Positions 58,297 through 64,000 of a stretch of 64,000 nt of DNA are shown here, one piece after another (position 1 is the stretch's first letter; each line of letters opens with the position of its first letter). This DNA is from Peteryoungia rhizophila. GTDB lineage: Bacteria > Pseudomonadota > Alphaproteobacteria > Rhizobiales > Rhizobiaceae. The notes below the pieces were generated by a model. It worked only from the letters and a program-made list of their open reading frames with translations. It searched no databases and had not been told where the DNA came from. The translations under genes and the position numbers were made by a program. Location of the stretch: the NCBI RefSeq assembly GCF_004912145.1, contig NZ_STGT01000001.1, positions 372,001 to 436,000 of the forward strand, read 5' to 3'.

Positions 58297-58515
58297 TCAC
58301 TCTCCTCTCTTGCGTGCGAGAACCGCCCATCGCCACGCCACCAGGGGCCACAGGAGGATGATGCCGGGTATCAGCAGCGGGCGAAACGCGTAGGCGCCGA
58401 CGGCGGCATGATCGATCCGGTCGATGCCAAAGGCCAGAAAGGCGACAGCCACGATGAGCCCCGGTGTGGCCCAGAGAAGAAGGACGGCGCGAACAGGGTC
58501 GGCGAAAATATCCAT
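58297..58515 (-). CDS. 72-residue two-helix membrane protein
   Basis: MDIFADPVRAVLLLWATPGL begins a first helix, and RPLLIPGIILLWPLVAWRWA makes a second near residues 44-64. The stop is three bases from the next start, and the start is 10 bases after the SDR stop, so it belongs to the operon. The frame continues upstream to 58557 but the extra part is not family-like. I recognise no family. Confidence 0.75.
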   Translation of the reverse strand: MDIFADPVRAVLLLWATPGLIVAVAFLAFGIDRIDHAAVGAYAFRPLLIPGIILLWPLVAWRWAVLARKRGE

Positions 58516-58525
58516 ACCTTCGACC

Positions 58526-59233
58526 TCACTCCAATCCTGTCGCGGGAATGGCGGCACCGGTCACGACGGCGGCCTCGGGTGAGATGAGGAAGGCGATCAG
58601 CCGTGCGATGGAATCGGGCAAGACCCAGTCGGGCACCTTTGCATCCGGCATGGCGGCGCGATTTTGTGGCGTATCGATCGTGCCGGGCAAGATGCAGTTG
58701 GCCGTGATGCGATTGCCGCGATGTTCGAGCGCAATGCTCTCCGTCAGCCTGAGCACCGCAGCCTTTGATGCCGCATAGGCAGCCTGATTGGCGCCCGCCT
58801 TCAATCCCGGAGCCGCGGCGATATGCACGATGCGACCATAGCGGGCAGCCTGCATGACGGGGAGCACAGCGATGCTGGTGACGAGAGCAACCCGAGCGTT
58901 CAGGTTCATCATAAGATCCCACTGGCCAAGGGTGTCACCGTCGACCGGCCCGGTCGCGAAACCTCCGACCGTATTGACGAGGCCGTCGATGCCGCCGAAA
59001 GAATCGACGGCCGCCTCTGCCATGGCCTGCGCGACTGCCGGATCACTGAGGTCGGCGCCCGCAAATGTCAGAACCTTCGCCTCTGACGGCAGCGATTGGA
59101 CCAAGGCAGCCAATGCATCGGTCGTTCGATCCACGCAAACAAGGTTTACGCCCTCACCGGCAAGTCTTGTCGTTATTGCGCGACCCAGATTTCCCGCGGC
59201 ACCGGTCACAATCACGCATGTGGGTTTTCGCAC
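58526..59233 (-). CDS. Short-chain dehydrogenase/reductase
   Basis: 235 aa from a GTG start with GGGAG ten bases upstream. Cofactor motif TGAAGNLGRAI, catalytic tyrosine and lysine in YAASKAAVL with the serine/asparagine region before it, and ITANCILPGTIDTPQNR are all present. It is an NAD(P)-dependent oxidoreductase of unknown substrate. It heads the operon with the membrane redox genes, so it may supply or use reduced cofactor for the same pathway, possibly together with the convergent acyl-CoA operon. Confidence 0.85.
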   Translation of the reverse strand: MRKPTCVIVTGAAGNLGRAITTRLAGEGVNLVCVDRTTDALAALVQSLPSEAKVLTFAGADLSDPAVAQAMAEAAVDSFGGIDGLVNTVGGFATGPVDGDTLGQWDLMMNLNARVALVTSIAVLPVMQAARYGRIVHIAAAPGLKAGANQAAYAASKAAVLRLTESIALEHRGNRITANCILPGTIDTPQNRAAMPDAKVPDWVLPDSIARLIAFLISPEAAVVTGAAIPATGLE

Positions 59234-59586
59234 GACCTGAACTCCCTAAAGAATGGCAAATAGACCCACGATGGTCGCGGCGGTCCTGTCTGCCCGTTAG
59301 ACGCACTTCGCCTGAGGGCGTTACAGGCGAGCAAGGCAGAAATTTTGTATTCCCCATGGAGCGCGCCTCGCGCGTCGGCGGGTGGGCTTTCTGCTCGCCG
59401 AAACAGCCGGATTTTGGCATTGGGGTCGACCAATGATGGAGCGCGATGCAGTACTGAGGAGCGACGTGAACCCACCGCCGCGGTGATGTCCGCTTCCAAA
59501 CAGACATAGTGAGAGTCGCAACGTCCGAAATGGCGACCCAAAGCTGCCACGCAAAACGCTCGCCTCACCTCCAGCCTGATTGTCGC
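59234..59586. other. Gene-free stretch between redox operon and repeat copy 3
   Basis: I see no supported gene in 59234-59586. Minus-strand frames at 59154-59568 have no ribosome site or domain. The sequence is GC-rich with no obvious promoter. It looks like degraded or repetitive intergenic DNA. Confidence 0.5.
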
Positions 59587-59730
59587 AAGCGGAAATTATT
59601 ACCGCTCTACCGCCTTGTTGACGTCAGCCCATAGCCACGGCACAAAGACGGGATCCACGGACGCCCGCGGCGGAAAAATACAGGGAAATCAAAGGTTTTC
59701 AATCCTTTGAAATCATGCTGGAATTCTGGA
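59587..59730. repeat. Dispersed intergenic repeat, copy 3 of 3 (diverged)
   Basis: This diverged copy keeps AGCGGAAATTATTACCGCT, TTGACGTCAGCCC, GGCACAAAG, the AAATACAGGGAAATCAAAGG block and CCTTTGAAATCAT. The inverted pair CAAAGG/CCTTTG has an eight-base loop here. Its right end overlaps the last codons of the AGE-like gene (stop at 59713). The core is clear, but several positions differ from copies 1 and 2, so it is probably older. Confidence 0.65.
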
Positions 59731-60867
59731 ACTGACTGGTCTGACATCCTCGACCTGATCTCCGACGGCCGTCCATAGGTGATACAGGGAACTAGCCGGG
59801 ATCGTGCTGCCCATTGGCGCGCCGTTCAGGTCCAGACGGTCGTGCCAGCAGCCATGTGGCACGCGTGTCATGTAGGCAGCAAGGATTGCAGAGGCCACGT
59901 CGTCCGCGTCTGTGCAATTTCCCCGAATGCCAAGTCGCTCATGGAGCGCCATGAAGGCCTTGAGCATCTCCACCTGCGGCCACAGCCGCCGTGACGGGCT
60001 GATCGCCTTGCTTGCCGATACGGTATCGACCAGGAAAAGCGAGCCCTGCATGCGCCCGACCGCCAGCGCGGTTGAAAACAGGTCCAGGCATATTTTGGTG
60101 TTGTCGCTGTGAGCGAGACGATCGTGTCGCGTTGTCAACCAGACCCACTCGCACATGTGGCCTGGCTCCAGCCGATCGGATCCGTATCGGTCGTCAAGCT
60201 CCCATTGGGGGCCGAAAAATTCGTGAAGCGGCCCATTCGGTCCGACGAAAAAATGCGACCGCAAGAGTGCGAAGGCCTTGTGTTCCGATCTTGCATACCC
60301 GGAGGTCCGGTTGTTCTCGCACAAGGCCAGTGTGGCTTCGAGGTAATGCATGTGTGGGTTCTGGCGGCGAGGCAGGGTGCCGTCGCTGTCTTCGGCCCAG
60401 CCGCCAAAGGGGTCTATCAAGGTCCTGTCGATCGCCAGGATCGTCTGGTCGATCTGGTGTCTGTAGACATCCTTGCCGGTCGCCGTCAGCAGCCAGGAGA
60501 GAGCGAGCAGCACGCAGGCGTTGTCGTAGAGATCGCGAACCGGATCGGTGATGAGCTCGGTATGGCGGTTGAAGCTTCTCGCATAGCCGCCGCGCTTCCC
60601 GCTGACCCAGGCGACGCGGTGCAGGTTGGCGAAGGCCCGTTCTGCCATGGCGAGCGAAGCGGAGGGGGCGACGCCGAGATGGGCAGCATGGGCGTGAACA
60701 TAGATCTGGCGGGCCACGGTTCGTGTCCGCACCTCACCTGCCTTCTGGGGCGATCCATCCAGCTCCAGGTATTCGACGAATTGGCCGCAGGGCTCGTCGA
60801 AGCCGGATTTGCTCCAGGTGGGCAGAATTTCCTCGAGGAAGACGCGTTTCAGTTGCTGGACGCTCAT
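59713..60867 (-). CDS. AGE-family (N-acylglucosamine 2-epimerase-like) protein
   Basis: 384 aa from MSVQQLKRVF. An alpha/alpha six-barrel with the family's landmarks: RTRTVARQIYVHAHAAHLG, PVRDLYDNACVLLALSWLLT, RRQNPHMHYLEATLAL and EPGHMCEWVWLTTRH, where the histidines and aromatic residues line the active site. The family includes GlcNAc epimerases, mannose and mannosylglucose epimerases. It is the third gene of the GT/GH130 unit, so mannose or mannooligosaccharide metabolism is likely. Its last residues are encoded in repeat copy 3. Confidence 0.85.
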   Translation of the reverse strand: MSVQQLKRVFLEEILPTWSKSGFDEPCGQFVEYLELDGSPQKAGEVRTRTVARQIYVHAHAAHLGVAPSASLAMAERAFANLHRVAWVSGKRGGYARSFNRHTELITDPVRDLYDNACVLLALSWLLTATGKDVYRHQIDQTILAIDRTLIDPFGGWAEDSDGTLPRRQNPHMHYLEATLALCENNRTSGYARSEHKAFALLRSHFFVGPNGPLHEFFGPQWELDDRYGSDRLEPGHMCEWVWLTTRHDRLAHSDNTKICLDLFSTALAVGRMQGSLFLVDTVSASKAISPSRRLWPQVEMLKAFMALHERLGIRGNCTDADDVASAILAAYMTRVPHGCWHDRLDLNGAPMGSTIPASSLYHLWTAVGDQVEDVRPVSSRIPA

Positions 60868-60907
60868 GACCGATCGCCTGGTGGTACGGGCCACCCACCC
60901 TCCGCTT

Positions 60908-62263
60908 TCACAAGGCTGCCCCGATGGGATGCATCGTTTCGAGAAGCCTGCTGATCTTGATCGTGGTGAAGTTCGAATAGGTATCCGAGACGGCATATGG
61001 CAGCGCGATCAGATCGCCATGCCGCATGGCGCCGCAGGAATAGACGACGTTCGGGACATAGCCCTCGCGCTCCGTCGGTTCGGGCTGCAGCAGGGGTTCG
61101 ACCGTTCTCGACAGGATGATGCTCGGGTCGTGCTTGTCGAGCAGCGTCACCCCAATCGCATAGCGCCGCATCGGGCCCACGCCATGGGTGAACAGCAGCC
61201 ATCCCTCGTCGATTTCAACAGGGGAGCCGCAATTACCAATCTGGACGAACTGCCAGGCGAATTCCGGCTTCATCAGGAGACGCCCTTCATCCCATTGATG
61301 CAGGTCATCGGAATAGAGCAGAAAGAGGTTCTCGCTGTCCTGCCGGGCGATCATCGCATAGCGGCCATCGATGCGACGGGGAAAGAGCGCCATGCCCTTG
61401 TTGCGGGCGGCGGGTCCCCGCAGCGGCGTCAGGGTGAAGTTCAGGAAGTCCGTCGTCTCCAGAAGCTCCGAGCGGATGGACGAGCCGCTATAGGCGGTAT
61501 AGGTGGCGAAGTAGATCGTCTTGCCGTCGTCGTCGAAGGCGACGAAACGGGCATCTTCGATGCCGTTCGATTGCGCCTCGGTCACTGGAAAGATGACCCG
61601 CTCGCTGAGATCGCTTTCGTCCTTGAAGCTGATGCCGATGCAGCCGGCGGGCGCCAGTCCGTCACTTGCATGGATTTCCGGCAGACCTGCCAGTTGCGTC
61701 GGCGCATCAATGGTGACGTCCCCCTCCGCGTCGATCACGCCGGAGCGGAAAGTGAGCGAGGAGATGTGCCCCTCACCCACGGCCCTCAGACTGATGATCA
61801 GCCGACGGCTCCCATCAGCAACGCCGGACTGATCCGGATGCGGCACGATGCTCGGATTGAACAGAGCGGCGGACTCGAACGAATATTCGTTCATGAAATA
61901 GGCGCCGACCAACTGTCTTTGCTGCTGACTGAAGCGCTGGTGGTGCTGAAAAGCATCCTCCATCGCGTCCGCCCGCAGTTCGAACTGGCGCAGCAGGTTG
62001 CGGTGCCTGCCATCGAAATTGGCGAGGATGTCACGCAATTGATTGGCCGTGGCTGTCGGGTCCAGGGACAAGACGCGATCGACGATTTCATTCGCCCGCG
62101 ACTTGTCACGTGGATTGAGATGTCGAGGTTCAGTCGACGGCTTGAAAGGTCGCACGATGACGCGCGTCGGATCGGGCCTCAGATAGAGGGCTTGCCGATT
62201 GAATAGGTTGGATTGGGGCAAAGTTGATCTTTCGAAGTTTTTACTGTGGGAGGGACCGCTCAT
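60908..62263 (-). CDS. GH130-like glycosidase/phosphorylase
   Basis: 451 aa from the ATG at 62263, overlapping the GT stop by ATGA. It has five-bladed-propeller segments: FNPSIVPHPDQ, GIEDARFVAFDDDGKTIYFA, ALFPRRIDGRYAMIARQDSE, IGNCGSPVEIDEGWLLFTHG and YSCGAMRHGDLIALPYAVSD. The Asp in IEDARF corresponds to the family's catalytic acid. GH130 enzymes phosphorolyse or hydrolyse beta-mannosides. An extra N-terminal helical part (about 1-115) is of the longer bacterial type. It is coupled to a glycosyltransferase, so it may recycle the product of that enzyme. Confidence 0.85.
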   Translation of the reverse strand: MSGPSHSKNFERSTLPQSNLFNRQALYLRPDPTRVIVRPFKPSTEPRHLNPRDKSRANEIVDRVLSLDPTATANQLRDILANFDGRHRNLLRQFELRADAMEDAFQHHQRFSQQQRQLVGAYFMNEYSFESAALFNPSIVPHPDQSGVADGSRRLIISLRAVGEGHISSLTFRSGVIDAEGDVTIDAPTQLAGLPEIHASDGLAPAGCIGISFKDESDLSERVIFPVTEAQSNGIEDARFVAFDDDGKTIYFATYTAYSGSSIRSELLETTDFLNFTLTPLRGPAARNKGMALFPRRIDGRYAMIARQDSENLFLLYSDDLHQWDEGRLLMKPEFAWQFVQIGNCGSPVEIDEGWLLFTHGVGPMRRYAIGVTLLDKHDPSIILSRTVEPLLQPEPTEREGYVPNVVYSCGAMRHGDLIALPYAVSDTYSNFTTIKISRLLETMHPIGAAL

Positions 62264-64000
62264 GACAATTGCCTGGCGCTGACCCTTGGAAGTATGGGGC
62301 GCAGCATCTGGTTGACGCGACCGAGTTCCACGCAGGAGATCAGATAGCAGAGCACGGATTCGGCACCCCGGTTCTCGTTGGGGCGATCCACATGCAGGCC
62401 GTCGCGGCAACTGCCCGTCTCCGTGTCGACGAGGGAGACGCCGTGATCATTGCTGCCCGTGAACCAGTCGAAGGCCCTGTGCGCGGCTTCGATCCAGCTC
62501 CTGTCCGAGGTCGCCTCGTAAGCCGCAAGACAGGCGGCCACGGTTGCCGTCGCCTCGACCGGCTGTTGGTCGAAGAGCCTGGGCGGTTGACCGATCTCGA
62601 AGAAGCCATCGGTTCCGATAGCGCGGAAATTGCCCTTCTCCCCTGTCTGCTGGGTCATCAGCCATTCCAGCGTTGCAACGCCAGTCTCGACGAAGGCCGG
62701 CACCTTGGTCGCGATGCCGGTCATGATCAACGCCTGGCTCAGTCGGGCATTTTCATAGGATAGTCCCTCCTCGAACCAGCGGCGCCCGCTCTTCGACACA
62801 CGACGGTCCAGGTCCATGAGACTGTCGGCATGACGAAGGCGCAGCATGCGCGCTTGGGCGTCTTGAGGATTGGCTTTGCAGTAATCGTTGAGGCCGAGAA
62901 GCGTGAAAGCCCAGGCGCGCGGGGAACGAAAGTCGAGCGTGACAGACATCGCCTGGGCAAAGAGGGCACTCGCCCATCGGCGGCGTGGTGCATCGGTGTC
63001 GGACAGGGCGCAGGCACCGAGCGCCCAGAGGGTTCGCCCATGGCTGTCTTCGGAGCCCTTGTCTTCGAGCCAACGGCGATCGTAGCTCATGAAGTTTCGG
63101 AACCGGCCTGTATCCGGGTTCCAGGCGTGTTCGACGAAGGCCGCGAAGGAAGCTGTCATCCTGTCCGCTATGCCCGTCTCGCCGACGGCCGACAGGAGCG
63201 AGGACAGAAGGAGGGCTCGCGCGTTGTCATCGACGCAATAGCCATGTGACCTATCTGGCACGGAGAACACCGCATGCTGGATGATGCCCGTATCGTCGCA
63301 CATCGTGTGCAGATGGCCGAGCTTCAAAGCTGTCTGCTGCGGCGGGCGCTTGATCCGCAAGGAGATGAGGTCGCTGACGAGCTTGGGCCGATAGGCAGTG
63401 CGCGCCTTCGCCATGCTGTCGAGATAGAGCGAGGCGACATGCGACCAGATCATTGAGCGGCCGGCCTCGTAGGCCCTCTTGCGCATGGCCATCCTGGCGT
63501 CGTCATCACCGAGCAAGGTAGCGATCGCCGTGGCCGTCGCCGGTGCATCCCCAAAAGGAACCAACACGCCGCGGTCGTCGCCCAAGAGATCGCAGGCGTG
63601 CCAATAAGGTGTCGAAACCACCGCGCTGCCCATTCCAAAACTGTAGGAGAGCGTTCCCGAGGTCATCTGCGCTTCATCGAGATAGGGCGTCACATAGACG
63701 TCGCACATGGCAATGAAGTCGAGAAGCGTCGGCAGATCGACGAAGTCATTGAGAAACTGCACCGCATGATCGACGCCCAGCCGCTCGGTGCGCTGGCGCA
63801 GGCTGTCGCGATAAGCCTCGCCCTGCTGGCGCAGAAGCGTCGGATGCGTCGCGCCGAGGACGATGTAGAGCGCCTCGGGGCTCTGCTTCAGGATCGACGG
63901 CATGGCGTCGATGACCACCTCGATGCCCTTGTTTGGAGAGAGAAGGCCAAAGGTCAATATGACCGGGCGTCCTGCATAACCGCGCTCGACCTTGGCCAGG
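62260..64000 (-). CDS. Glycosyltransferase (GT4-like) with C-terminal six-hairpin-type domain, N-terminus outside window
   Basis: The frame is open to base 64000 on the minus strand, so the start lies beyond the window; the visible part is 579 residues plus stop. First come LAKVERGYAGRPVILTFGLL, SPNKGIEVVIDAMPSI and YIVLGATHPTLLRQQG, the C-terminal half of a GT4-like glycosyltransferase, with YLDEAQMTSGTLSYSFGMGS and LVPFGDAPATATAIATLLG. From about residue 220 of the visible part comes a helical domain (CVDDNARALLLSSLLSAVGE, WFEEGLSYENARLSQALIMT, EATATVAACLAAYEA) that looks like an alpha/alpha toroid. It is the first gene of the unit seen here. Confidence 0.85.
   Translation of the reverse strand, partial: LAKVERGYAGRPVILTFGLLSPNKGIEVVIDAMPSILKQSPEALYIVLGATHPTLLRQQGEAYRDSLRQRTERLGVDHAVQFLNDFVDLPTLLDFIAMCDVYVTPYLDEAQMTSGTLSYSFGMGSAVVSTPYWHACDLLGDDRGVLVPFGDAPATATAIATLLGDDDARMAMRKRAYEAGRSMIWSHVASLYLDSMAKARTAYRPKLVSDLISLRIKRPPQQTALKLGHLHTMCDDTGIIQHAVFSVPDRSHGYCVDDNARALLLSSLLSAVGETGIADRMTASFAAFVEHAWNPDTGRFRNFMSYDRRWLEDKGSEDSHGRTLWALGACALSDTDAPRRRWASALFAQAMSVTLDFRSPRAWAFTLLGLNDYCKANPQDAQARMLRLRHADSLMDLDRRVSKSGRRWFEEGLSYENARLSQALIMTGIATKVPAFVETGVATLEWLMTQQTGEKGNFRAIGTDGFFEIGQPPRLFDQQPVEATATVAACLAAYEATSDRSWIEAAHRAFDWFTGSNDHGVSLVDTETGSCRDGLHVDRPNENRGAESVLCYLISCVELGRVNQMLRPILPRVSARQLS

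Noticed and set aside
60809..62206. 465-codon open frame on the plus strand
   Set aside because: Antisense to the GH130-like and AGE-like genes; no ribosome site or domain.
1..64000. tRNA, rRNA, CRISPR, integrase or transposase genes
   Set aside because: None could be recognised on either strand, so no mobile-element or RNA-gene call is made.

Overview
The window is GC-rich, densely packed DNA that looks like an alphaproteobacterium of the Rhizobiales, probably Rhizobiaceae. The grounds are three HWE/HisKA_2-type sensor kinases, an OpgC-family protein, DUF6894 and DUF892 stress proteins, EcfG-type promoter sequences (GGAAC-N17/18-GTT) and rhizobial-style ABC sugar operons. No rRNA, tRNA, CRISPR array, intact insertion sequence or phage gene was seen. 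Genus, species and replicon cannot be told from the sequence.

Layout. (1) 1-5.4 kb, signalling: the 3' part of a GGDEF-EAL protein, a 56-codon small ORF, an OmpR-type regulator convergent with a hybrid histidine kinase, and a PilZ protein. (2) 6.0-14.7 kb, a sugar-uptake module: a minus-strand operon (TIM-barrel isomerase, binding protein, Gfo/Idh/MocA oxidoreductase, ABC ATPase, permease, ABM-domain protein) divergent from a ROK regulator and a binding-protein paralogue with no signal peptide. (3) 14.7-23.7 kb, an AraC regulator and an operon matching the 2-furoate route (hmfABCDE-like plus a BenE-type transporter); the molybdenum subunit carries a fused CoxG-like domain. (4) 24.3-43.7 kb, a stress and envelope island: katE catalase, DUF892, PRC-barrel, general-stress and PepSY proteins, three HWE/HisKA_2 kinases, a single-domain regulator, two AI-2E permeases, a phospholipase-D-family protein and an MscS channel behind a 28-residue membrane peptide. 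Five exact GGAAC-N17-GTT sites and one symmetric N18 site lie upstream of genes here. (5) 43.9-47.6 kb, a chemoreceptor followed by a membrane diguanylate cyclase. (6) 48.2-51.9 kb, an ECF-like sigma factor, zinc-finger anti-sigma, TTC38-like TPR protein, membrane protein and secreted hydrolase. (7) 52.0-59.2 kb, two convergent operons: ThDP enzyme, OpgC-like protein and class III CoA-transferase on plus; SDR, two small membrane proteins, a ferric-reductase-like/Rieske fusion, a Cys/His-motif membrane protein and another small membrane protein on minus. This is the best candidate for an undescribed system. (8) 59.7-64 kb, an operon of glycosyltransferase (cut by the window end), GH130-like protein and AGE-like protein.

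A dispersed repeat of about 145 bp occurs three times (about 5.6, 23.9 and 59.65 kb), each time at a boundary between modules. That fits a mosaic accessory region assembled from cassettes. Tight coupling by ATGA or TGATG overlaps is common in the sugar, furoate, sigma-factor, redox and glycan operons.
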